64,000 bases of DNA from Prevotella sp. CAG:1031. GTDB lineage: Bacteria > Bacteroidota > Bacteroidia > Bacteroidales > Muribaculaceae. Positions 57,497-64,000 of this stretch are shown in pieces; the first letter of the stretch is position 1; each line of letters starts with the position of its first letter. The position numbers and the translations under genes are program-made. The notes beneath the pieces were generated by a model. That model worked only from the letters and a program-made list of their open reading frames with translations. It had not been told where the DNA came from and made no database searches. The DNA lies in assembly GCA_000431215.1 (NCBI GenBank), contig HF985561.1:40995-104994 (forward strand), in the 5' to 3' direction.

Positions 57497-58114
57497 TCAG
57501 AATTGCTTGAGAACTTCCCAGAGACGATGCACCGGGAGCCCCATGACATTGTAAAAGCTGCCGTCGATACGGCGTATGCCTACGGCGCCTATCCACTCCT
57601 GTATTCCGTAGGCCCCCGCCTTGTCGAGCGGATGGTAATGGCCCACATATTCCTCGATTTCATCGTCGGGAACGGCAGCGAATTCGACTGTGGTCAATGC
57701 CTTGAAACTGGTCGTTTTCCGGCGGGTGAAGACCGTGACGCCGGTCACTACCTCATGACTGCGCCCGCTGAGGCGGCGCAACATCCCGACAGCTTCGGCC
57801 TCGTCGCGGGGCTTACCGAGCACCTCACCTCCGACAATGACAACGGTGTCGGCGGTGATATACAGGTCGTCGTCGGCCATCGAAGGCCGATAAGCGTCGG
57901 CTTTAAGGCGCGACAGAAACAACGGCACTTCGTGGGCCTCGAGACTGTCAGGATAATTCTCGTCGATTTCGAGAGGCTCCACGATATGGAACGGAATGTC
58001 GAGCATTGCAAGAAGCTCGCGCCGTCGCGGCGAACCGCTGGCAAGTCCGAGACGATAGCCTGCAATCGATTTCGGTGGCTGCATCATAATAGGTTGTTTT
58101 CTGTCGGTTACCAT
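57497..58114 (-). CDS. maf: Maf family nucleoside-triphosphate pyrophosphatase
   Basis: 205 residues from MVTDRKQPIMMQPPKS; MMQPPK further in is an alternative start. The Maf signature LGLASGSPRRRELLAMLDIPF, then ADTVVIVGGEVLGKPRDEAEA (catalytic Asp) and DKAGAYGIQEW place it in the YhdE/dTTP-UTP group. It hydrolyses non-canonical or excess nucleotides. It overlaps the kdsC stop by 7 bases. Confidence 0.93.
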   Translation of the reverse strand: MVTDRKQPIMMQPPKSIAGYRLGLASGSPRRRELLAMLDIPFHIVEPLEIDENYPDSLEAHEVPLFLSRLKADAYRPSMADDDLYITADTVVIVGGEVLGKPRDEAEAVGMLRRLSGRSHEVVTGVTVFTRRKTTSFKALTTVEFAAVPDDEIEEYVGHYHPLDKAGAYGIQEWIGAVGIRRIDGSFYNVMGLPVHRLWEVLKQF

Positions 58115-58632
58115 CCGAAAGCCTCGGCATCGGCAAGCCATTGCCCTTTGGCTTTCAGAATCTGTTCGATAAGATCCCGGGCAACTCCATAACCACCGTT
58201 GAAAGGCGAGATATAAGAGGCGAGGTCGCGCACTTCGACGGCGGCATCGCGCGGCGCCACGGCGAGCCCGACAGCTTTCATGGCCGGAATATCGGGAATA
58301 TCGTCGCCGCAATAAGCGACTTCATGCGGTTCAAGGCCGTTCTCTTTCATCCATTGCTCGAGCACGGGCAATTTATGTGACGCTTTCAGATATATGTCGT
58401 GGATTCCGAGAGTTGAATAGCGCGTCAGTAGCGCGGGGGTGTTCGCGCCGGTGATAATGACAATTTTCAGGCCGAGGCGCGCTGCCAGCTGAAGGGCATA
58501 ACCGTCTTTTATATTAGCCATGCGCTGGGGGATTCCGTCGTTGCTCATCGGTATTGTCGAAGGCGACAGAACGCCGTCGACGTCAAAGGCGACAGCGCGT
58601 ATGCGCGTCAGGTCATAGGCTATGCTGCTCAT
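58108..58632 (-). CDS. kdsC: KDO 8-phosphate phosphatase, KdsC-type HAD hydrolase
   Basis: 174 residues without a cap domain. HAD motif I FDVDGVLS (Asp nucleophile), motif II ITGAN, Lys in YLKASHKLPVL, and motif III CGDDIPDIPAM are present; the tail GGYGVARDLIEQIL is KdsC-like. It removes phosphate from KDO-8-phosphate for lipid A core synthesis. It overlaps its neighbours on both sides, so it is translationally coupled. Confidence 0.92.
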   Translation of the reverse strand: MSSIAYDLTRIRAVAFDVDGVLSPSTIPMSNDGIPQRMANIKDGYALQLAARLGLKIVIITGANTPALLTRYSTLGIHDIYLKASHKLPVLEQWMKENGLEPHEVAYCGDDIPDIPAMKAVGLAVAPRDAAVEVRDLASYISPFNGGYGVARDLIEQILKAKGQWLADAEAFGW

Positions 58633-59369
58633 TGTCGATACATTTTGATAATAGATTCGCTTAGTCTTGAATATAAATCGGCCAGCTCGGGCGGAAGCAT
58701 TCTTTTATGTGACTCCATAATTCGGGTGTCGCCGCGGCGCGCGGGTCCGGTCTGTCCCGAACGGGGACCTGTCTCGACAGCCTTGTCTAGAGTTTCGCGA
58801 AGCAGGGGTTCGAGAAGATCGAAACTCATGCCGTCGTCACCGAGAAGGCGGTCGGCGATAGCCCAGAGATGGTTGACGAAGTTGCAGCCGAAAACCGCTG
58901 CAATATGCAACCGGCGTCGGCGCGCGCTGTCGGCTTCGAGAACGCGCCGGCTCAACGATCGGGCCAGCAGTCCGACAGCCGGATCGTCGCCCTCTATAAA
59001 AATCGGTATATCAGCGAAATCTCTGCGCCGTCCGCGGCTGAATGTCTGGAGAGGATATACTACCCCCCGGCGAGGCCCCAGAGGGTCAAGAGCCTCAATC
59101 GGGACTGAGCCGCTGGTATGAACCCAAAGCGCCCCGGGATTAAGACGCGCGAGCCGCTGCGCAGTAGGCGCAACGGCATCGTCGACAAGCGTTATGATAT
59201 ATACGTCGGCATCGGCAGTGACAGAATCGAGGCTGTCAGTTGCGCGTCCGGGCGCGAGTTCCTCGGCATGGGCATGCGTCCGGCTGTAGACCTGCACCAC
59301 TCTGTCGCCAAGCGCCGGAACAAGTGATGCGGCAACATTTCCGCCGCCGATGACAACGATTCTGTTCAC
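58629..59369 (-). CDS. Rossmann-like/DUF2520 NAD(P)-binding protein
   Basis: 246 residues. The N-terminal Rossmann motif is VVIGGGNVAASLVPAL; a substrate-binding-like patch HTSGSVPIEAL and GVVYPLQTFSRGRRRDF follow. The DUF2520 C-terminal helical domain runs from about residue 150 (HIAAVFGCNFVNHLWAIAD ... GPARRGDTRIMESH). It resembles ketopantoate and pyrroline-carboxylate reductases; the substrate is unknown. It shares ATGA overlaps with both neighbours. Confidence 0.88.
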   Translation of the reverse strand: MNRIVVIGGGNVAASLVPALGDRVVQVYSRTHAHAEELAPGRATDSLDSVTADADVYIITLVDDAVAPTAQRLARLNPGALWVHTSGSVPIEALDPLGPRRGVVYPLQTFSRGRRRDFADIPIFIEGDDPAVGLLARSLSRRVLEADSARRRRLHIAAVFGCNFVNHLWAIADRLLGDDGMSFDLLEPLLRETLDKAVETGPRSGQTGPARRGDTRIMESHKRMLPPELADLYSRLSESIIKMYRQ

Positions 59370-59905
59370 TCAGGCTGTTTGAATTTGCCGATATGGACTT
59401 TCTCCCACAAGAGTTTCTCGGGATCAACCGGACGGCGGGTTTCGTTGATATGGCCGAATGTGACAACACACATCGGAACAAGTTCTTCGGGAATATTGAG
59501 AGCTTCGCGCACAAAAGCCTCGGAAGGCTCCCCTTCGCGATCCTGACGGCCGCGGATTTCGACCCAGCATGCACCAAGTCCGAGAGCGGCAGCCTGAAGG
59601 AGCATGAAGCTTGCCGCTACTGAGCCATCTTCGATCCAGGCTTCTGACTTCGAAGGATCTACGACTACTACAACCGCCATAGCGCAGTTCTTGACAGGAA
59701 CAGTGCCGCCGACTTTCATTTCGCTAAGGCGTTGAAGCTCATCTTTGTCTTCGACAACGATAAACTGCCACGGGCGTGAGCTCTTCGACGAAGGAGCGAG
59801 AAGAGCCGCCTCGAGAATTTTCTTTACCTCATCGGCATCGAGGGGTTCGTCGGTATAGCGGCGTATACTATGACGTTCAAAGAGCATCTCATTGAAGCTT
59901 TTCAT
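59366..59905 (-). CDS. Nitroreductase family oxidoreductase
   Basis: 179 residues from MKSFNEMLFERHSIRRYTDE, the family's usual start with the FMN-contacting RHSIRRY; an ATG two codons earlier is possible. LLAPSSKSSRPWQFIVVED and the later GLGACWVEIRG are typical. It is an FMN-dependent NAD(P)H oxidoreductase of unknown substrate and begins the unit that continues to maf. Confidence 0.9.
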   Translation of the reverse strand: MKSFNEMLFERHSIRRYTDEPLDADEVKKILEAALLAPSSKSSRPWQFIVVEDKDELQRLSEMKVGGTVPVKNCAMAVVVVVDPSKSEAWIEDGSVAASFMLLQAAALGLGACWVEIRGRQDREGEPSEAFVREALNIPEELVPMCVVTFGHINETRRPVDPEKLLWEKVHIGKFKQPE

Positions 59906-59944
59906 AATCAAAAAAGGTGTTGGATAGAAGGTTAGGATTTCAGA

Positions 59945-60988
59945 TTAGCGCTCACAAACCCACGCGCCCGCATAGCGGCCCGAAAATTCCGTAATTGCGC
60001 TGTGAGCCGCTTCTTTGGTGGAACGCGAGGCTACATAAACGCGATAACGGCGTTTTCCCGACTTGAGAATCCTGAGACGGCTGTCGCCCTGTTCGGCAAT
60101 CCAGCGCTCCGCTTTCTCACGGCTGTCGTGGGAGGCGACAACGATGCAGAAGTCACCGCTGCCCGTCTGTTGAACGTCGGCGGTAAAAGATTTGTTCGGT
60201 GCTTTCCTGTCAGAAACGGAACGAACCGGTTTATCGTTGCGGCGCGATGATTCCTGACGCATCTTGCCGACATAGCTGTTATGCGCCACGGTGTCGACCT
60301 CTTGCCATGCTCCTTCGCCGGGCATTGCGATAAACAGTTCGCCGTCGCTGAGGACATCGCCGGTAATGACATTCGAGGGACGCACAGGCGCCAGAGAAGC
60401 ATATTCGCTGCCTGACTGCATGGTCCCGCGAGGCATTGTCAATGTAAATCCGAGACCGAGAAGAAGAGCCATCGAAGCGGCGACTGACGCAATTGCCCTG
60501 AAAGCGCCGAAACGGCGCGGACGCAATCCGGCGACGTTTTCTTCTGCCAGGACTTCGCTCTCTGTCAGATCAGCTTTGGCGCCCTCGATAGAGGGAAGAG
60601 CCCAATAGGCCGCATTGGCAGCGGAATTTTCATATTGCTCGAATGTCGGGGTCGAGTCGAGCTGGTCGGTAAGTATACCGACACCTTTTATAGTAAGGTG
60701 GCCGTCAGCATGGAGCTCGCTGAGCATCGTGTCGACTTCGTGCCCTACGATTTCTGACGCCCGCTCATAGCTGACGCCTTCGCTTTGTGCGACACTTCCT
60801 ATAAGGATTCCGTCGTTGCGCGTCAGGGCGCCGTTAAAAACAACGGTGCGGCAGGGAGCGGTCAAGCAGTTTTCGTTCTCGTCATAACGAGCTGGTTCAT
60901 AGGACGTTATAAAAGCACCTAACCCCGGAACGATAACACAATCGCAACGGCTGAGAAGGAATGCAATATGTTGACAAAGCAATTTCAC
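59945..60988 (-). CDS. HU-like (CCDC81-type) and SPOR domain protein, peptidoglycan binding
   Basis: 347 residues with a GTG start. The first 120 residues match the prokaryotic CCDC81-like/HU-related domain seen in Bacteroidota (CVIVPGLGAFITSYEPARYD, ALTRNDGILIGSVAQSEGVSYERA). A single membrane helix follows near residues 166-184 (ASVAASMALLLGLGFTL). The C-terminal 75 residues form a SPOR domain (GDFCIVVASHDSREKAERWI ... RVYVASRSTKEAAHSAITEF), which binds denuded peptidoglycan at division sites. The leader is nearly absent. Confidence 0.85.
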   Translation of the reverse strand: MKLLCQHIAFLLSRCDCVIVPGLGAFITSYEPARYDENENCLTAPCRTVVFNGALTRNDGILIGSVAQSEGVSYERASEIVGHEVDTMLSELHADGHLTIKGVGILTDQLDSTPTFEQYENSAANAAYWALPSIEGAKADLTESEVLAEENVAGLRPRRFGAFRAIASVAASMALLLGLGFTLTMPRGTMQSGSEYASLAPVRPSNVITGDVLSDGELFIAMPGEGAWQEVDTVAHNSYVGKMRQESSRRNDKPVRSVSDRKAPNKSFTADVQQTGSGDFCIVVASHDSREKAERWIAEQGDSRLRILKSGKRRYRVYVASRSTKEAAHSAITEFSGRYAGAWVCER

Positions 60989-60992
60989 GTCG

Positions 60993-61023
60993 CAAAGTTA
61001 AGCAACATTTTCAGACTATCCAA
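60993..61023 (-). promoter_or_regulatory. Promoter of the HU-like/SPOR gene (TTG-N20-TAACTTTG)
   Basis: TTG at 61021-61023, 20 bases, TAACTTTG at 60993-61000 on the minus strand. The GTG start follows four bases after the element, so the transcript is leaderless or nearly so. Confidence 0.75.
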
Positions 61024-61159
61024 CAGCCTCGCCGACCGCTCGCAGAAGTGCCCGGCGCAACTGTCGCCATAGCTCTTTATCAAACAACAACTTCCAAAAT
61101 CATTAGATAATGAAAAAAATTTAAAATTTTTTCGACACAAAAAATAGGGAACTTTTTAC

Positions 61160-61167
61160 TATATTTG
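61160..61167 (+). promoter_or_regulatory. TAnnTTTG -7 element of the DUF3127 gene
   Basis: TATATTTG followed by C, 39 bases before the start; no clear -33. Confidence 0.5.
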
Positions 61168-61206
61168 CAAACAAAATAACCATTAACAACCCATCGAATT
61201 ATCCTA

Positions 61207-61581
61207 ATGGAAATTACCGGAAAAATCATCAAATCCCTTCCCGAGCAGTCCGGAACCTCAAAAGCCGGAAACGCCTGGAAAAAGAAAATATATGTGCTCG
61301 AGACCACCGATGCCTACCCCAAACAGGTAGCTTTCGACTTCTTCGGCGACCGCGTTGATCAATACCCACTCAATATCGGCGATTTCGTAAAGATCAGCTT
61401 CGATATCGAAAGCCGCGAGTTCAACGAGCGCTGGTATACCGACATACGCGCCTGGCGCGCCGAACCGGCAAATCCCGCCGACGGCCAGCCTGTTCCTCCC
61501 GTTCAGCAGATGCCCGGCGGAACCCCGCTTCCTCCCGAGCCTCAGAATCTCGGCGGCGGAAACGACGACCTTCCTTTCTGA
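61207..61581 (+). CDS. DUF3127 family protein, OB-fold/SSB-like with an acidic DDLPF tail
   Basis: 124 residues. MEITGKIIKSLPEQSGTSKAGNAWKKKIYVLET is the DUF3127 start; the core (1-85) is predicted beta-rich like an OB fold. A Pro/Gly/Gln-rich linker leads to the C-terminus GGGNDDLPF, which strongly resembles the protein-recruiting tip of SSB (DDDIPF). It may bind single-stranded DNA and recruit repair or replication proteins; that is inference. It stands alone with its own promoter and terminator. Confidence 0.85.
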   Translation: MEITGKIIKSLPEQSGTSKAGNAWKKKIYVLETTDAYPKQVAFDFFGDRVDQYPLNIGDFVKISFDIESREFNERWYTDIRAWRAEPANPADGQPVPPVQQMPGGTPLPPEPQNLGGGNDDLPF

Positions 61582-61608
61582 TACCCGAAACAAATTCAGC
61601 ATAATATA

Positions 61609-61648
61609 TGCCCCAAAAGTTTGACAACATCAGCTTTTGGGGCATATT
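61609..61648 (+). terminator. Terminator after the DUF3127 gene
   Basis: TGCCCCAAAAG (61609-61619) and CTTTTGGGGCA (61634-61644) pair perfectly over 11 bases with a 14-base loop, followed by TATTGTTTT. Confidence 0.85.
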
Positions 61649-61684
61649 GTTTTGAAACATGCTTATTATTAATAGTATCTCGCG

Positions 61685-62275
61685 ATGAAACAGATTCTGG
61701 CTATTATTATATGTGTGATGTCAGTAGCGACATCACTTGCTGATTCAGCGTTCGTCTACGTAACCGGCAAAACTGTCAACCTGCGTCAGGAACCGAGCAC
61801 ATCGAGCAAGATTCTCGGAACGGCAAACCTCGGCGACATCTATCCCGTCAGCGATATGGGCGATAACTCTGCAATTCAGGGCGACTGGATTCAGATTGAG
61901 ACATTAGGAGGCGACGCCGAAAGCCCCTACAGCCAGTTCCCGTATATCAACAGGAACTTCGTAAAAATCCTCAATAACGACGAAATTCCCTTAGAGGTGC
62001 TCGAAGCCGGATTTATGTTCGATGACATCGTCAACTTCGGCTTCCTCGAATTTCAGAATCCCGAAAACGAACAGATAACCTACTCTCTGATGGTCAAGAA
62101 CCGCGAGATGCAAGAATCCGGCGGCAACGGAGTTATCGACAGCCAATATTCGACAATCCGCTTTTCCAACGGAAACCTCTCCAATCCCGAGCCATGGGTC
62201 GACGTAACGGGCAGCGCCGTCTACGACTCCGAATCAGGTCTGCTCTGGTTCGCCGGCTATCTCTGGGAGCAATAA
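61685..62275 (+). CDS. Secreted SH3 (SH3b) domain protein
   Basis: 196 residues with the signal peptide MKQILAIIICVMSVATSLAD. Residues 25-95 form a bacterial SH3 domain (KTVNLRQEPSTSSKILGTANLGD, then GDWIQIE). The C-terminal half (from FDDIVNFGFLEFQNPENEQ) is of unknown type with a Trp-rich end LLWFAGYLWEQ. It probably binds peptidoglycan or protein in the periplasm. It converges with yifB. Confidence 0.78.
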   Translation: MKQILAIIICVMSVATSLADSAFVYVTGKTVNLRQEPSTSSKILGTANLGDIYPVSDMGDNSAIQGDWIQIETLGGDAESPYSQFPYINRNFVKILNNDEIPLEVLEAGFMFDDIVNFGFLEFQNPENEQITYSLMVKNREMQESGGNGVIDSQYSTIRFSNGNLSNPEPWVDVTGSAVYDSESGLLWFAGYLWEQ

Positions 62276-62292
62276 CACTATCGTCAGAAGAA

Positions 62293-63855
62293 TCAAAACG
62301 GCATTTTCTGGACTGTAGCGCCCCACGACGAACGGTCGAGATTCCTGTAGGACAACGCCTCGCTGACGTGGACAGGGCTGATTTCGTCGCATCCCTCAAG
62401 ATCGGCAATAGTGCGCGAAACCTTCAGAATCCTGTCGTAACAGCGGGCCGACATATCGAACCGATCCATGGCTTTGCTCAGCAGACTCATGCACGCGCCG
62501 TCGAGAACGGCATACTTTTCCATCAGCCTCTTGTTCATCTGCGCGTTGCAATAGACTCCAGGTTCATCGGCATAACGGCGAGTCTGAATCTCGCGCGCCG
62601 CGACAACGCGCCTGCGTATATCTGCCGAGCTCTCCCCCTTTTTCAAAGACGAGAGTTCGTTGAAAGCAACAGGTAGAATCTCGATCTGAATATCGATACG
62701 GTCGAGCAGAGGGCCTGAGATTCGGTTGAGATACTTCTGAACAACACCGGCGCCACACGTACAGGCTTTAGTCGGATGATTGTAGTAACCGCACGGACAC
62801 GGATTCATCGACGCCACAAGCATGAAGCTGGCCGGATAATCTATCGAATATTTAGCCCGGGAGATAGAGATATGACGGTCTTCGAGCGGCTGACGCAGAA
62901 CCTCGAGAACCTGACGGGTAAACTCCGGGAACTCGTCGAGAAACAAAACGCCGTTATGGGCAAGCGAGATCTCGCCAGGCATCGGATTCGAACCGCCGCC
63001 TACGAGTGCTACTGAAGAAATCGTGTGGTGCGGAGAGCGGAAAGGCCGCGAAGTCATGAGCTTCGATCCTCCTTTGAGGCGCCCGGCAACAGAATGGATC
63101 TTCGTTGTTTCAAGAGCTTCGGCAAGACTCAAAGGCGGCATTATCGTTGGCACGCGCTTAGCCATCATCGACTTGCCGGCTCCCGGCGGTCCTATCATCA
63201 GGATATTATGACCTCCGGCACAGGCTACCTCGAAAGCCCTCTTGACATTTTCCTGACCTCTGACCTCAGAAAAGTCGCAATCGAAGAATGAATCAGCTCT
63301 GGCAAACTCTTCGCGGGTATTCACCACAGTCGGCACTATTGCCTGAACGCCACAAAGAAAATTGATGACATCGAGCAGCGAAGCGGCACCATAAACATTC
63401 AGATTATTAACGACCGCAGCCTCTGTGGCATTTACCGAAGGTACAATCAGACCGTCGACACCCATCTTACGGGCCAGAATTGCCATCGGCAACACGCCTC
63501 TGACCGGCAATAGCGTACCGTCAAGCGACAGCTCACCTACCATCATGAACCGCTCAGTCGAAACTGTCGGTTGTATCTTCTTCGACGCCACAAGCACACC
63601 AATGGCGATCGGCAGATCAAACGACGCCCCCTCCTTCTTCAGATCTGCGGGGCTGAGATTGACAACAGTGCTGGTGCGCGGGAACTCTACTCCGGCCTGT
63701 TCCATAGCTGTGCGGATTCTCTCGTAGCTCTCTTTGACAGCAGTATCAGGCAGCCCGACCATCGAGAATGACCATCCCGATGACGAAGCAGCCTCAACCG
63801 TAACCGGCAGGGCGTCAATACCGCTGACTGCGGCGCTCATAACCTTGGCAAGCAT
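62293..63855 (-). CDS. YifB/ComM family Mg-chelatase-like AAA+ ATPase
   Basis: 520 residues. An N-terminal ChlI/LonC-like domain (MVGLPDTAVKESYERIRTAM, LSPADLKKEGASFDLPIAIG) precedes the AAA+ domain with Walker A MIGPPGAGKSMMAKR and Walker B HNGVLFLDEFPEF, then ISRAKYSIDYPASFMLVASMNPCPCGYYNHP and the C-terminal Mg-chelatase part with ARCYDRILKVSRTIADLEG. ComM homologues are hexameric helicases promoting branch migration during uptake of DNA. Two -7-like elements lie upstream on the minus strand, TATTTTTG (63873-63880) and TAGTTTTG (63900-63907). Confidence 0.94.
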   Translation of the reverse strand: MLAKVMSAAVSGIDALPVTVEAASSSGWSFSMVGLPDTAVKESYERIRTAMEQAGVEFPRTSTVVNLSPADLKKEGASFDLPIAIGVLVASKKIQPTVSTERFMMVGELSLDGTLLPVRGVLPMAILARKMGVDGLIVPSVNATEAAVVNNLNVYGAASLLDVINFLCGVQAIVPTVVNTREEFARADSFFDCDFSEVRGQENVKRAFEVACAGGHNILMIGPPGAGKSMMAKRVPTIMPPLSLAEALETTKIHSVAGRLKGGSKLMTSRPFRSPHHTISSVALVGGGSNPMPGEISLAHNGVLFLDEFPEFTRQVLEVLRQPLEDRHISISRAKYSIDYPASFMLVASMNPCPCGYYNHPTKACTCGAGVVQKYLNRISGPLLDRIDIQIEILPVAFNELSSLKKGESSADIRRRVVAAREIQTRRYADEPGVYCNAQMNKRLMEKYAVLDGACMSLLSKAMDRFDMSARCYDRILKVSRTIADLEGCDEISPVHVSEALSYRNLDRSSWGATVQKMPF

Positions 63856-63926
63856 CAGTAATGAATTTTCAACAAAAATAAATAAAAACCCGCGCCTTTC
63901 AAAACTAATACTTAGAAATCTTATAG

Positions 63927-63962
63927 CTAATTAGTCTAATTGGGCTAATTAGTCCAATTGGC
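63927..63962. repeat. Four 9-base tandem units upstream of yifB
   Basis: CTAATTAGT, CTAATTGGG, CTAATTAGT, CCAATTGGC run head to tail; units one and three are identical. The units are themselves partly palindromic (CTAATTAG, CCAATTGG). Confidence 0.7.
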
Positions 63963-63970
63963 TTACGCAC

Positions 63971-64000
63971 AAAAAAGCCCCGGGGCTTGGTGCCTCGGGG
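63971..64000 (-). terminator. Minus-strand terminator at the window edge
   Basis: CCCCGGGGC (63978-63986) pairs with GCCTCGGGG (63992-64000) with one G-T pair; on the minus strand the hairpin is followed by a T-run (63971-63976). It would end a gene lying to the right of the window. Confidence 0.75.

Overview
The window reads as a chromosomal segment of a gut-type member of the Bacteroidota, most likely order Bacteroidales. I would guess the Muribaculaceae or a close relative, but family-level placement from sequence alone is weak. The evidence is: promoters of the TTG/TTTG-N19-20-TAnnTTTG type; large secreted proteins with fibronectin-like modules and C-terminal sorting-type domains; GldH encoded next to RicT and RNase Y; a heterodimeric methylmalonyl-CoA mutase; a Bacteroides-type bile salt hydrolase; a secreted GH29 fucosidase; and the chain HU, tiny AURKAIP1/COX24-like protein, RNase G. 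Base composition is GC-rich, apart from two clearly AT-richer genes near 6.2-6.9 kb and 44.4-45.5 kb.

Left part (0-19 kb), the accessory and decaying region: a large secreted multidomain protein; an intact bile salt hydrolase; an AT-rich orphan gene sandwiched between the hydrolase and a 442-base partial second copy of it; a lipoprotein; an eIF1/SUI1-like protein; and a UvrD/RecB-type helicase with a degraded nuclease motif. Next come an RND pump remnant with two deletions, two frameshifted paralogues of the large secreted protein, and an IS982-family insertion (19-base inverted repeats, short target repeat) that cuts off the second paralogue.

Middle part (19-44 kb), mostly on the minus strand and mostly housekeeping: Uup-like ABC-F ATPase and primary sigma factor, a NatAB-type ABC exporter, methylmalonyl-CoA mutase, an outer-membrane DUF3078 protein, the HU/mini-protein/RNase G unit with a structured RNase G leader, a queuosine-precursor transporter, a transglutaminase-like secreted protein, CutC and fucosidase. 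A back-to-back promoter pair then starts umuDC on the plus strand, followed by an M18 aminopeptidase, an aminotransferase and TyrRS.

Right part (44-64 kb): an isolated YhcG-type PD-(D/E)XK nuclease gene, the complete dTDP-rhamnose operon rfbACDB with a MATE transporter, then a long minus-strand run (nitroreductase, DUF2520, kdsC, maf; zapB-like, zapA, a structured RNA candidate, rny, ricT, gldH, M24 peptidase, tRNA nucleotidyltransferase). The window ends with an HU-like/SPOR protein, a DUF3127 protein with an SSB-like acidic tail, an SH3 protein and a YifB/ComM ATPase.

I saw no tRNA, rRNA or CRISPR array. I see no intact new multi-gene system. The most unusual items are the hydrolase duplication around the orphan gene, the structured zapA-rny spacer, the hairpin-rich RNase G leader, the almost leaderless genes, and a ten-codon upstream frame that ends on the rfbA start codon.
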